Shown here one piece after another: positions 53,143 through 61,972 of a DNA stretch of 64,000 nt (positions within the stretch are counted from its first letter, which is position 1; the number at the start of each line of letters is the position of its first letter). The DNA lies in the NCBI GenBank assembly GCA_002083635.1, contig MSXP01000003.1:124001-188000 (forward strand). The letters run 5' to 3'. Source of the DNA: Proteobacteria bacterium ST_bin12 (lineage in GTDB: Bacteria > Pseudomonadota > Gammaproteobacteria > Burkholderiales > Methylophilaceae). Under the pieces are notes generated by a model. It had not been told where the DNA came from, searched no databases, and saw nothing but the letters and a program-made list of their open reading frames with translations. The translations under genes and the position numbers were made by a program.

Positions 53143-55122
53143 TTGAAATCACCTACCACATCACAACGTTTTTATGAGCTGTTTAGCTCAATGCGCTTTG
53201 CCGTGAGCATGCTGACAGTGTTGGGCATTGCGTCAATTATTGGTACGGTGCTTAAACAAAACGAGCCTTACGAAAATTACATTATCAAGTTTGGTCAATT
53301 TTGGTTTGAAGCCTTTGAAAAGCTAGGTTTATACGATGTGTATCATGCAAGTTGGTTTTTGCTTATCTTATTGTTCTTGGTGATTTCAACCAGCCTGTGT
53401 ATTTATCGCAATAGCCCTTCAATGGTGCGCGAGTGGAAAACGTTTAAAGAACACGCAGCCGAAAAATCTTTGCGCGCTTTTAGTCACCAAGCGTCGTTTC
53501 GCCAGTCTAATCTCAACCAGCAAGCCGACACGGCAGCGACCAAAGCTAAGTTAGCCCATTATTTGGCTTCTCAGGGCTTTAAATTTAAATTCAACACGCA
53601 ACAAAATGGAGATGAGTTGATTGCCGCTAAAGCTGGCACGTATCAACGATTAGGCTATATTTTTACCCATGTTGCTATGGTGATCATCTTTTTTGGTGGT
53701 TTGTTGGATGGCAATTTGCCGCTTAAGGTGCAAGAATTATTAGGTCAAAAAAAGATAGAAACGCTCGATATTCCAGAAAGCCAAGTGCCAGCTGTTAGCC
53801 GCTTAAGTATTGGTAATCCCTCATTCCGCGCTAATATGACCTTGCCAGAAGGCTTAAGTGACAACGTGGCTTTTGTGCGTGTGCGCGATGGTTATTTGGT
53901 ACAAGAGTTACCGTTTAGAATTGCATTAAAAGATTTTCGTATAGAACACTATGCTACGGGTCAGCCGAAATCGTTTGAAAGCGATATTGTGATTACCGAC
54001 AGCGATTTGAAACAGCCGCTCACTAAAACCATCAGCGTTAATCATCCTTTAATCTATAAAGGCATTGCTATTTATCAATCTGACTTTCAAGATGGTGGAT
54101 CGGCAGTTGATTTTAAAGTGTGGGATCTAACCAAGCCAGATATACAAACCAGCACCCTAAATGGTGAGATTTTCAAAAAGGGTACAGTTGGCGAGGGTAG
54201 TAATCAGTTAACCGTTGAATTTAATGAGTTTCGCAAATTCAATATCATTAACTTATCGCCAGATGGTAAAGGCAAGCCGCGCAACGTTGGCCCAAATATC
54301 ACCTACAAATTACGCGATGCAACTGGCCAAGCGCGCGAATATGTCACCTACATGCAACCCATGCAGTTAGATGGCAAATTCTATTTTATTTCTGGCATGC
54401 GCGAAACGGTGCAAGAAGACTTTAAATATTTACGTATACCTGTAGATGATGATTTTGAGATGGATGGTTTTATGCGCTTTCGCGCAGCTATGTTAGATAG
54501 CAAGCTTTATCCGGTTATTGCTCAAAAATTAACCGCTAATGCACTGACAAAAGATACCCAATTACAAGCACAGTTTGAGCAAAGTGTTGTGCAATTGCTG
54601 ACCACGTTTGCAGAGGGCGGCTATACCAATGTGGCGCAAGCAATTGAAAAAGCAGTGCCTGAGGCTGAGCGCGAAAAAGCAGCGCAGGCTTATATCAAAA
54701 TGCTTAATGGCGCAGCGTTTGAGGCATACAATTTAAGCTTGGCTAAAAACAAAAAGCCGCTGCTAGTATTTAATAATGATACGCAGGCGCTGTTGCAAGA
54801 TAATTTAAATGCACTGAGCGATTCGTTTTTTTATGGCACGCCACATTATTTGCAATTGGTCGATTTCAAACATGTAGAAGCGAGTGGTCTGCAATTAACT
54901 AAATCGCCAGGGCAAAAATGGGTTTATTTGGGTTCTGTGCTACTAGTGATTGGTATCTTTGCAATGTTTTATATTCGTGAACGTCGCATCTGGTTGCTAG
55001 TCAAAAAAGATGGCGACAAGCCAAGTGAGGTTTTATTTGCAATGTCAGCCAATCGCAAAAACTTAGATTTTGATCAAGAATTTGAACGCACTAAATTGCA
55101 ATTAAATCAGCTGCTGACTTAA
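53143..55122 (+). CDS. resB: Cytochrome c biogenesis protein ResB (System II)
   Basis: The 659-residue protein starts at TTG. It has N-terminal membrane helices (FAVSMLTVLGIASIIGTVL, WFLLILLFLVISTSLCIY), a third at YIFTHVAMVIIFFGGLLDG, a large periplasmic domain (about 200-590) and a C-terminal helix. Together with CcsA it forms the cytochrome c synthase that carries haem across the membrane and attaches it to CxxCH motifs. ccsA follows after 25 bases; c4, a haem-bearing client, precedes it. Confidence 0.93.
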   Translation: MKSPTTSQRFYELFSSMRFAVSMLTVLGIASIIGTVLKQNEPYENYIIKFGQFWFEAFEKLGLYDVYHASWFLLILLFLVISTSLCIYRNSPSMVREWKTFKEHAAEKSLRAFSHQASFRQSNLNQQADTAATKAKLAHYLASQGFKFKFNTQQNGDELIAAKAGTYQRLGYIFTHVAMVIIFFGGLLDGNLPLKVQELLGQKKIETLDIPESQVPAVSRLSIGNPSFRANMTLPEGLSDNVAFVRVRDGYLVQELPFRIALKDFRIEHYATGQPKSFESDIVITDSDLKQPLTKTISVNHPLIYKGIAIYQSDFQDGGSAVDFKVWDLTKPDIQTSTLNGEIFKKGTVGEGSNQLTVEFNEFRKFNIINLSPDGKGKPRNVGPNITYKLRDATGQAREYVTYMQPMQLDGKFYFISGMRETVQEDFKYLRIPVDDDFEMDGFMRFRAAMLDSKLYPVIAQKLTANALTKDTQLQAQFEQSVVQLLTTFAEGGYTNVAQAIEKAVPEAEREKAAQAYIKMLNGAAFEAYNLSLAKNKKPLLVFNNDTQALLQDNLNALSDSFFYGTPHYLQLVDFKHVEASGLQLTKSPGQKWVYLGSVLLVIGIFAMFYIRERRIWLLVKKDGDKPSEVLFAMSANRKNLDFDQEFERTKLQLNQLLT

Positions 55123-55147
55123 CCAAATTAAGTCAGCAAAAGGAAAA

Positions 55148-56296
55148 ATGATGAATACAGAAACATTAAACTTTACGCCTAAAACACTATGGCAAAGCCT
55201 AAAAGTGCAAGATTGGCTTTATGCAACTCTATTAGCCGCAGGCGCAATATTCGCTTATAACCAATATTCGCAGTATATGGATATTTATGAAGTGAGCTTT
55301 TTATTTGGCGCAGCCGCCATATTTAGTTATTTGGGCTGGCGCTGGAAAAGCCTAGCCAAGCTAGTGATTGGTGTTGGTGTCATCAGCTTGTTTTCAATCA
55401 GCTTGTATGATGGCAATCAGGCGCGCGCTACTCAGGCGTTTTTGCTTAAATTTTTAATATCCAGCCAATCGGCCGTTATGTGGATGAACGTGCTATTCAT
55501 TTTAGCCATGTTCACCTATTGGTTTGCGCTTTATAAACGCAGCGATTTTGCAGGTCGTGTCGCTTCTGCACTGACATGGAGCGCAGTTTTATTTGGCTTT
55601 GTCGGGCTAATGGTGCGCTGGTACGAATCTTATTTAATCGCGCCAGATGTCGGTCATATCCCTATTAGTAATTTATACGAAGTATTTATTCTATTTTGTT
55701 TAATTACCTCACTCTTATATTTACATTATGAAGATAAGTTTAATACCAAGCAGCTTGGTGGTTTTGTGTTGCTGATTATTAATGCCGCAGTGATGTTTAT
55801 TTTATGGTATCGATTCGACCGTGGCGCCGATGCGATTCAACCTTTAGTGCCAGCTTTACAAAGCTATTGGATGAAGATTCATGTGCCTGCAAACTTTGTA
55901 GGATACGGCGCATTTTCGTTAGCGGCTATGGTAGCGAGTGCTTACTTGTTAGCCAAAAAAGGGTTTTTAGCCAGTCGCTTACCAAGCTTGGATGTGTTGG
56001 ATGATGTGATGTATAAATCCATCGCTGTAGGCTTTGCCTTTTTTACCATTGCCACTATTTTAGGTGCGATGTGGGCGGCAGAAGCCTGGGGCGGTTACTG
56101 GAGCTGGGACCCGAAAGAAACGTGGGCGTTAATCGTTTGGCTAAATTATGCTGCGTGGCTGCACTTACGCATGGTTAAAGGTTTGCGCGGCCCAGTGTTA
56201 GCTTGGTGGGCTTTAATTGGCTTATTAGTGACAACATTCGCCTTTTTGGGCGTGAATATGTTTTTAAGCGGCTTGCATTCATATGGAGAGCTTTAA
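55148..56296 (+). CDS. ccsA: Cytochrome c biogenesis protein CcsA/CcsB (haem handling, System II)
   Basis: The 382-residue protein has about eight membrane helices and the haem-handling WWD segment WGGYWSWDPKETWALIVW, with flanking His residues (LHLRM, GLHSYG). It is the partner of ResB in the System II cytochrome c synthase; annotators call this protein CcsA or CcsB depending on nomenclature. It ends the c4-resB-ccsA unit. A convergent histidine kinase gene lies 69 bases away. Confidence 0.94.
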   Translation: MMNTETLNFTPKTLWQSLKVQDWLYATLLAAGAIFAYNQYSQYMDIYEVSFLFGAAAIFSYLGWRWKSLAKLVIGVGVISLFSISLYDGNQARATQAFLLKFLISSQSAVMWMNVLFILAMFTYWFALYKRSDFAGRVASALTWSAVLFGFVGLMVRWYESYLIAPDVGHIPISNLYEVFILFCLITSLLYLHYEDKFNTKQLGGFVLLIINAAVMFILWYRFDRGADAIQPLVPALQSYWMKIHVPANFVGYGAFSLAAMVASAYLLAKKGFLASRLPSLDVLDDVMYKSIAVGFAFFTIATILGAMWAAEAWGGYWSWDPKETWALIVWLNYAAWLHLRMVKGLRGPVLAWWALIGLLVTTFAFLGVNMFLSGLHSYGEL

Positions 56297-56331
56297 TACT
56301 TAACCACTTTAAAAGCTTGAATATTCGATAC

Positions 56332-56377
56332 TTAACCACTTAAATGAGCGGAAAATTTCTTACTTTTAAGTGGTTAA
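56332..56377. terminator. Inverted repeat between ccsA and the histidine kinase gene
   Basis: TTAACCACTTAA (56332-56343) and TTAAGTGGTTAA (56366-56377) form a perfect 12-bp stem around a 22-base loop; the second arm covers the kinase stop codon. A further TTAACCACTT copy lies at 56300-56309. A convergent terminator is plausible, but the T-runs are weak. Confidence 0.4.
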
Positions 56378-58078
56378 CTTTACTCTAAAACGCACCGCGC
56401 CGTTTACATTGCTATCTAAACTTAAATCATAACCCGCTTGTTTTGCATCTTGCGCGGCATGATATAAACCAACACCCAAGCCATTGTGGGATGCAATATG
56501 CTTTTTGAATAAATCATTGGCAATTTTTGCGTCCATTGCCTTGCCAGTATCGGTTACATCAATATAAAAACGTTGTTCAGCGTCACTTTGCATCTCGATA
56601 TTAATTATTGTATTTGGCTGATATTTCGCTTTTTCAATCGCATTGTTAATCAAATTATCCATCACGCTATCTAACACCTCGGCATTAATATCGTGTTTTG
56701 GTAATTCACCTGCAATAAATTCAATATGATCTTGCGTATGACGTAATTGCAAATTTTTCCACCAGGCAGACATTTTTTCTAAACGTTTTTTATCTTCACT
56801 CGGCGCTTTCAGTTTGTCCAAAGTGGATGCGATTCTTTGGTTCAAAACAGGTAATTGCTTGCGAATTAAAGTTAATAGCGCCTCATTATCTTTATCTTCA
56901 GTCTGCTGTGCGGCAGAAACCAAAGTGCCCACAGATTGCAAAATATTTTTAGTATCATGCGTCAAACGCGAGCCAGTTTCGTAAAACGCTTGCATATAAG
57001 CGTTTTGGCGCAACACCTCTTCGCGGCGCTTGGCATCATAAAACTCACCCATAATTTGCGTTAACAATTTCACATGCACATACAAAGCAGGCGAAATCTG
57101 CCAATTGGTATGCAATGTCATATGAAAATCTTTAAAATTAAAATTGGTTTGATGGTTAGATGATTCGCCCAACTTGCCCTGCGTATCATCCGCCAGCCAA
57201 GATACGCCTGAAACCCACGGCAGCGATGTCATTTCAACCATCGCCGCTTGAATGAATCCGTTGGGGGTCGATTCAATCTCGCCTAAAGATGCAATATTTT
57301 TAATCCACTTTTCAAATGGCATACCGATACTCAGTAAATAACGCGACATCAGCAATTCCACACCCGAAAACCGTGTGCTGGGCTGCCACAGTAAGCTAAA
57401 AGCAATGAGCACAAAGGCCAAGCTGAATATAGTAATAAACATTACTTGAATATAGTTAACCGTATTAACCGTACCAATTGCATAACTGCCCAGCACCAAA
57501 ATCAGTGCAACCAGCATTAATAGCAGCGTGTAAAAAAAATCTAACACTGGCAATTGGCCAGATTTATTGGTTTGACTACGAATAAATAAGATCACAATGG
57601 GTAAAAGTGGAATGAGGTAGCGAATGACAAACGTTGCGGCCTCTAAATCATTGGACGCGTTAAGCAGTTTGGGAACTACCCACAACAGCAACATAGAAAG
57701 CAGATAACTGGCTGCTAATATATGTATGGCGCGATTGACTCTGGTTTCGTCAGAAAAAATGCGCCCACCCAATAAGCCAAACAATATCGATAACCACAAA
57801 GCAGTTAACCACCAATTGATATACAAAAAACCAAGCACGCCAACACCAATAAATAAGAAAAGTGCTGGCTTAGATAGTTTTTCGGTGCTACGCCAAATAG
57901 GCTGCCATAATAAAAATAGAGCATAGGTGCATAAAAAAAATGCTTGCTGAAGATAATGCGCGTTGCTACCCCATATTAAAAAAGCATGCAGCGATAAAAG
58001 CATTAATGCCAATACGCGATGCGAATTTTTAATCAGCGTTAAATTAATCGTGTTGTAATTGAACAGATTCTTAAGCAT
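56366..58078 (-). CDS. Orphan membrane sensor histidine kinase
   Basis: The 570-residue protein has about ten predicted membrane helices in its first 240 residues, a middle region (about 260-350), a helix with the probable phosphoacceptor His374 in TGSRLTHDTKNILQSV, and a HATPase_c domain with NLINNAIEKA, DVTDTGKAMD and GLGVGLYHAAQDA. Sequences around LTHDTKN and the many-helix sensor recall PrsK-type kinases of PEP-CTERM/exopolysaccharide systems, a weak resemblance. No response regulator gene is adjacent. The pilin gene is divergent from it. Confidence 0.83.
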   Translation of the reverse strand: MLKNLFNYNTINLTLIKNSHRVLALMLLSLHAFLIWGSNAHYLQQAFFLCTYALFLLWQPIWRSTEKLSKPALFLFIGVGVLGFLYINWWLTALWLSILFGLLGGRIFSDETRVNRAIHILAASYLLSMLLLWVVPKLLNASNDLEAATFVIRYLIPLLPIVILFIRSQTNKSGQLPVLDFFYTLLLMLVALILVLGSYAIGTVNTVNYIQVMFITIFSLAFVLIAFSLLWQPSTRFSGVELLMSRYLLSIGMPFEKWIKNIASLGEIESTPNGFIQAAMVEMTSLPWVSGVSWLADDTQGKLGESSNHQTNFNFKDFHMTLHTNWQISPALYVHVKLLTQIMGEFYDAKRREEVLRQNAYMQAFYETGSRLTHDTKNILQSVGTLVSAAQQTEDKDNEALLTLIRKQLPVLNQRIASTLDKLKAPSEDKKRLEKMSAWWKNLQLRHTQDHIEFIAGELPKHDINAEVLDSVMDNLINNAIEKAKYQPNTIINIEMQSDAEQRFYIDVTDTGKAMDAKIANDLFKKHIASHNGLGVGLYHAAQDAKQAGYDLSLDSNVNGAVRFRVKLTT

Positions 58079-58115
58079 GCGTCATATCCAAAAAGAGAGG
58101 CTAAAGGGTGTAGCT

Positions 58116-58131
58116 GTGTCAATAATCTGTC
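58116..58131 (+). promoter_or_regulatory. Possible PilR-binding boxes upstream of the pilin gene
   Basis: GTGTC (58116-58120), six bases, then CTGTC (58127-58131) match the tandem N4-6(C/G)TGTC pattern reported for PilR sites in Pseudomonas aeruginosa. They stand about 105-120 bases upstream of a -24/-12 sigma-54 promoter. The short consensus makes chance matches possible. Confidence 0.45.
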
Positions 58132-58188
58132 AGTTATGACGATATTTCAACAACAGCTTTATTTTTCAACATTAAATTTAGCCTAAAG

Positions 58189-58203
58189 TGGCTAAAATAG
58201 CCA
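58189..58203. promoter_or_regulatory. 15-bp perfect inverted repeat TGGCTA-AAA-TAGCCA
   Basis: The inverted repeat lies between the possible PilR boxes and the sigma-54 promoter of the pilin gene; a further TAGCC half-site stands just upstream (58179-58183). It could be an operator for a second regulator. Confidence 0.4.
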
Positions 58204-58234
58204 GCAAATAAGGCTTTGCGCGTTAAAAGTGCCT

Positions 58235-58250
58235 TGGCATGTTGTTTGCA
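58235..58250 (+). promoter_or_regulatory. Sigma-54 (-24/-12) promoter of the pilin gene
   Basis: TGGCATG-TTGT-TTGCA matches the sigma-54 consensus TGGCACG-N4-TTGCA, with exactly ten bases between the GG and GC. The predicted transcription start is near 58261, about 47 bases before the ATG. Confidence 0.8.
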
Positions 58251-58307
58251 TCAATTATTACAAAAATGTGATGGAATTCACAAATAATATTCGTTAAGGA
58301 AGCGATA

Positions 58308-58955
58308 ATGAACAAGCAAACAGGTTTTACCCTCATTGAATTAGCCATCGTATTAGTGATTATCGGATTGCTACTTGGCGGTGTGTTAAGGGGTCAAGAG
58401 CTGATTAATAGTGCGCGAGTGAAAAATATCACACGAGACTTTCAAAATGTACAAGTTTATGTATACGGTTATCAGGATAGATTTAAAGCGCTACCAGGCG
58501 ATGATAGGATTGCCAATACGCATTTAGCAGGCGCAACTGCTCCTCCAGTAGCTAATGCTAACAATGGGCGAATTGATGGAGCTTGGGACTCATCCACAGT
58601 TACAGATGAGTCTTATTTATTTTGGCAACACGTAAGATTAGCTGGCTTGGCACCTGGTTCAACAGTAACTGGAGCGGCAGAATTCGAACCACGGAACGCC
58701 GCAGGCGGTAGAATAGGCATACAAAGCATTGCAGCAGGCTTTAATACGATTACTGGAATGCAAGGTGCTTATGCGGTATGTTCTGACTTAATTTTAGGCA
58801 GAGACGCCACACAACTAGATACAACTTTAGATGATGGTAATACAGCTACCGGTAATGTGCGTGTCGTTGCAGATGGCGCGCCAGGCCCAGGATTGGCAAC
58901 AGATGTAGTGGTTGCAGCGCCTGCAGCACAATATACGGTGTGCATGTCCCTCTGA
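58308..58955 (+). CDS. Type IV pilin-like prepilin
   Basis: The 215-residue protein has a short leader ending in Gly and the prepilin peptidase site TGFTLIELAIVLVIIGLLLG, with mature Phe1 and Glu5. After the hydrophobic helix come a helical stem (SARVKNITRDFQNVQVYVYGY) and a variable globular part starting at ALPGDD. Two Cys residues (VCSDL and TVCMS at the very end) could form the C-terminal disulfide loop. It is a single-gene unit with a sigma-54 promoter and a terminator, separate from any pilus assembly genes. It could be the major pilin or a minor one. Confidence 0.9.
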   Translation: MNKQTGFTLIELAIVLVIIGLLLGGVLRGQELINSARVKNITRDFQNVQVYVYGYQDRFKALPGDDRIANTHLAGATAPPVANANNGRIDGAWDSSTVTDESYLFWQHVRLAGLAPGSTVTGAAEFEPRNAAGGRIGIQSIAAGFNTITGMQGAYAVCSDLILGRDATQLDTTLDDGNTATGNVRVVADGAPGPGLATDVVVAAPAAQYTVCMSL

Positions 58956-58977
58956 GCTTATTAGTTGTTGAGTAATC

Positions 58978-59006
58978 AAGCCCGCCTAAAGCGGGCTTTT
59001 TGTTTT
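58978..59006 (+). terminator. Rho-independent terminator after the pilin gene
   Basis: AAGCCCGC (58978-58985) and GCGGGCTT (58991-58998) form an 8-bp stem with a CTAAA loop, followed by TTTTGTTTTT. Confidence 0.88.
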
Positions 59007-59081
59007 TAGTTATACCCATTTAAAGTATTGCTAGTTGTGTGATTTGATTTAAAATGTCATTAAAATGAAAAAACACATCAA

Positions 59082-59915
59082 ATGACTACAAATACAGCCG
59101 CTCAAAATATTGTAGAGATTAATAATCTTTCTTTTGGCTACAAAGGCCGTATGCTGCATCAAGGCATTAACATGGTGTTTCCACGCGGTAAAGTAGTGGC
59201 TATCATGGGTGGTAGCGGCAGCGGTAAAACAACTCTATTACGCTTAATTGGTGGGCAGCTAAGGCCAAGCAAGGGTGAGGCGCGTGTAGAGGGACAAATT
59301 GTTCATCAGCAAAGTCGTGATGGCATCTATAAGCTACGTCGTAAAATGGGTATGTTGTTTCAGCAAGGCGCGCTATTTACCGATTTGTCTGTGTATGAGA
59401 ACGTAGCTTTCCCTATGCGCGAACATACCGACTTGCCTGAAAGCATGATTCACGATTTGGTGTTAATGAAGTTAAATGCAGTCGGCTTGCGTGGTGCACA
59501 CAAGTTGATGCCTCCCGAGTTATCTGGCGGTATGGCACGCCGTGTTGCTTTGGCGCGCGCTATTGCATTAGACCCTGATATCATCATGTATGATGAGCCC
59601 TTTGCGGGATTGGACCCAATTTCTATGGGTGTTATCTGTGATTTAATCCGTACATTAAACGACGCCCTTGGCGCAACATCGATTATCGTATCGCATGATG
59701 TAAAAGAAACTTTTACGATTGCTGATTACGTGTATTTTGTCGCTAATGGCGTGGTAGCGGCAGAAGGTACGCCAGAGGATTTGCGTAACTCTACTTTGCC
59801 ATTTGTGCATCAATTTGTGCATGGCGAAAAAGACGGCCCTGTGCCATTTCACTACGCCGCAGGTGATTATGCGCAAGATTTACTGGATTTTGAGAATGCA
59901 AGGCAAGGCGCATGA
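59082..59915 (+). CDS. mlaF: Phospholipid ABC transporter ATP-binding protein MlaF
   Basis: The 277-residue ATPase has Walker A MGGSGSGKTTLLRLIGG, the signature LSGGMARRVALARAIA and Walker B IIMYDEPFAGLDP. The ARRVALARA form is typical of MlaF. With MlaE, MlaD and MlaB it moves phospholipids between inner and outer membranes to keep the outer leaflet asymmetric. The stop overlaps the mlaE start by four bases (ATGA). Confidence 0.95.
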   Translation: MTTNTAAQNIVEINNLSFGYKGRMLHQGINMVFPRGKVVAIMGGSGSGKTTLLRLIGGQLRPSKGEARVEGQIVHQQSRDGIYKLRRKMGMLFQQGALFTDLSVYENVAFPMREHTDLPESMIHDLVLMKLNAVGLRGAHKLMPPELSGGMARRVALARAIALDPDIIMYDEPFAGLDPISMGVICDLIRTLNDALGATSIIVSHDVKETFTIADYVYFVANGVVAAEGTPEDLRNSTLPFVHQFVHGEKDGPVPFHYAAGDYAQDLLDFENARQGA

Positions 59916-60718
59916 TACGTTCTAATGTTTTAGTGGGTTTAGTGCGAATCTTACGCAATATTGGCCATAATTTTAGCGATCGTATCTGGCGTTTGGGTGC
60001 AGGTGCTCGTCTATTTGGCTTAACGCTAGCCTATTCTGGTGAGAGCTTTCGCCGCTTTCATTTAACCATTCGCGAAGTCTATTTTACAGGCGTGATGTCG
60101 TTAATCATCGTTTTGGTATCTGCTTTTTTTGTGGGCATGGTGCTCGCGTTGCAGGGCTATTACACTTTGCAAAAATATGGTTCGTCAGAAGCAATCGGCG
60201 TATTAGTGGCGCTTTCTTTATTGCGTGAACTAGGCCCTGTTGTGACAGCCTTATTATTTGCTGGTCGTGCAGGCACAGCTATTACAGCTGAAATTGGTTT
60301 AATGAAAGCAACAGAGCAATTATCAGCCATGGAGATGATGGCGGTGAGTCCTATTGCAAGGGTGATAGCGCCACGCTTTTGGGCTGGTGTAATTGCCATG
60401 CCAATTTTAGCGACACTATTTTCAATGGTCGGCATTTTAGGCGGCTATTTGGTTGCAGTGCCTTTAATTGGCGTAGATGCTGGGGCATTTTGGTCGCAAA
60501 TGCAGGCCAATGTTGATTGGCGCTTTGATATTTTAAACGGTGTTATAAAAAGTTTAGTGTTTGGTGTGGCTTGCACCATGATTGCCTTATTTGAAGGCTA
60601 TGATGCGCCACCCACAGCAGAAGGTGTCAGTCGCGCAACAACGAGAACTGTTGTGACTTCATCCTTAGCAGTTTTAGGGCTAGATTTTGCATTAACCTCA
60701 TTTATGATTAGCATGTAA
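59912..60718 (+). CDS. mlaE: Phospholipid ABC transporter permease MlaE
   Basis: The 268-residue MlaE/YrbE permease has five or six membrane helices and the family segments MVLALQGYYTLQKYGSSEAIG, LREL-GPVVTALLFAGRAGTA and TAEIGLMKATEQLSAMEMM. It forms the membrane dimer of the MlaFEDB complex. The gene overlaps mlaF by four bases, and mlaD follows after 12 bases. Confidence 0.95.
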   Translation: MIRSNVLVGLVRILRNIGHNFSDRIWRLGAGARLFGLTLAYSGESFRRFHLTIREVYFTGVMSLIIVLVSAFFVGMVLALQGYYTLQKYGSSEAIGVLVALSLLRELGPVVTALLFAGRAGTAITAEIGLMKATEQLSAMEMMAVSPIARVIAPRFWAGVIAMPILATLFSMVGILGGYLVAVPLIGVDAGAFWSQMQANVDWRFDILNGVIKSLVFGVACTMIALFEGYDAPPTAEGVSRATTRTVVTSSLAVLGLDFALTSFMISM

Positions 60719-60730
60719 GGCAACAGGAGT

Positions 60731-61312
60731 ATGGCAATGGAAAGAACAACAATTGATTTATGGGTCGGCATATTTGTGGCCTTAGGCTTGGCTGCTTTAC
60801 TCGGGCTTGCCATGAAAGTGGGGAATTTAACCACCAGCGGTATTGGTGAAACTTACACGGTAACTGCTAATTTTGAAAATATTGGCGGCTTAAAACAACG
60901 CGCACCTGTTAAAAGTGCTGGCGTTGTGGTGGGGCGCGTAAGTGATATTACTTTTGATGGCACAACTTTTGAAGCAGTGGTGAGTCTGAGTATAGACAAA
61001 CGTTACCCTTTCCCGAAAGATACCTTTGCGAATATCTACACCGCAGGCTTATTAGGTGAGCAATATATTGGCTTGGAAGCAGGTGGTGATGAAGTTAGTT
61101 TGGTAACTGGCGATAAAATCATTCAAACGCAAGATGCTGTTGTATTAGAAAAAATGATTAGTCAGTTTTTGTACAATAAAGCCTCAGAATCGCCTGAGGA
61201 AAAAGAATCAGGTGAGGGTGTAGCGAAAACAGATGCAAACTCAACCAAAGCGGCTGATGATGCGTTAGGCTCCAATCCACTAGATGCGATGATAGAACCT
61301 GCTAAGCCTTAA
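60731..61312 (+). CDS. mlaD: MCE-domain substrate-binding protein MlaD
   Basis: The 193-residue protein has one N-terminal membrane helix (about residues 10-28) and one MCE domain (TVTANFENIGGLKQRAPVKS, AGVVVGRVSDITFDG, ANIYTAGLLGEQYIGLEAGG). The C-terminal tail (about 155-193) is acidic and of low complexity. MlaD forms a hexamer on MlaE through which lipids pass to MlaC. Confidence 0.94.
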   Translation: MAMERTTIDLWVGIFVALGLAALLGLAMKVGNLTTSGIGETYTVTANFENIGGLKQRAPVKSAGVVVGRVSDITFDGTTFEAVVSLSIDKRYPFPKDTFANIYTAGLLGEQYIGLEAGGDEVSLVTGDKIIQTQDAVVLEKMISQFLYNKASESPEEKESGEGVAKTDANSTKAADDALGSNPLDAMIEPAKP

Positions 61313-61348
61313 ATGGTTTAATAACTCAATATAAATTAGGATAAATAA

Positions 61349-61966
61349 ATGATTAAATATGGTATTACACAATTACTAGTAGCATGTACCATGCTTTGCT
61401 TTAGTGCGTTTACACTCGCGGCCGAAGCGCCAGATGTGCTTGTTAAAAGAATTGCTGAAGAAGTCATTACGATCGTTAAAAACGATAAAGATATTCAAGC
61501 AGGTAATAAAGAGAAGGTTTTTGCATTAGCTGAAGAAAAAATTCTACCTAATTTTAATTTTGACCGAATTTCTCGTTTAGTGTTGGGAAAAAACTGGACT
61601 AAGGCGAGCGCAGAGCAAAAAACTGCCTTTCAAACAGAGTTTCGAACGCTATTGTTGCACACCTACGCAACTGCTTTATCGAAATATAAAGATCAAACTA
61701 TCGACTATAAACCATTGCGTTTAGAAGATGGCGCAACGACCGCTACTGTAAAAACCACCATATTGCCGCCAGGAGGCCAACCGATTGCTGTTGATTATTC
61801 GCTAGAAAAGCAAACAGACTCTTGGAAGATGTACGACATAGTGATTGAGGGTGTTAGTTTAGTGACTAACTATCGTAGCCAGTTTGCACAAGAAATTCGT
61901 CAAAATGGCTTGGACAGTTTGATTAAAAAACTGGCTGACAAAAACAATGCAGCAAAAGCTAAATAA
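61349..61966 (+). CDS. mlaC: Periplasmic phospholipid-binding protein MlaC
   Basis: The 205-residue protein has a signal peptide (residues 1-24) and a MlaC (Ttg2D) domain, with NFNFDRISRLVLGKNWTKAS, FRTLLLHTYATALSKY and WKMYDIVIEGVSLVTNYRSQ. It carries lipids between MlaA in the outer membrane and MlaFEDB. In some Betaproteobacteria mlaA (vacJ) sits between mlaD and mlaC; here there is only a 36-base gap. Confidence 0.94.
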   Translation: MIKYGITQLLVACTMLCFSAFTLAAEAPDVLVKRIAEEVITIVKNDKDIQAGNKEKVFALAEEKILPNFNFDRISRLVLGKNWTKASAEQKTAFQTEFRTLLLHTYATALSKYKDQTIDYKPLRLEDGATTATVKTTILPPGGQPIAVDYSLEKQTDSWKMYDIVIEGVSLVTNYRSQFAQEIRQNGLDSLIKKLADKNNAAKAK

Positions 61967-61972
61967 TTAGCT

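Noticed and set aside
22839..56340. Recurrent word CTTAACCACT (near 22839, 29651, 42221, 49757, 56299, 56331)
   Set aside because: Three of the copies simply encode Asn-Leu-Thr-Thr with preferred codons. The remaining intergenic copies are too few to claim a dispersed regulatory element.
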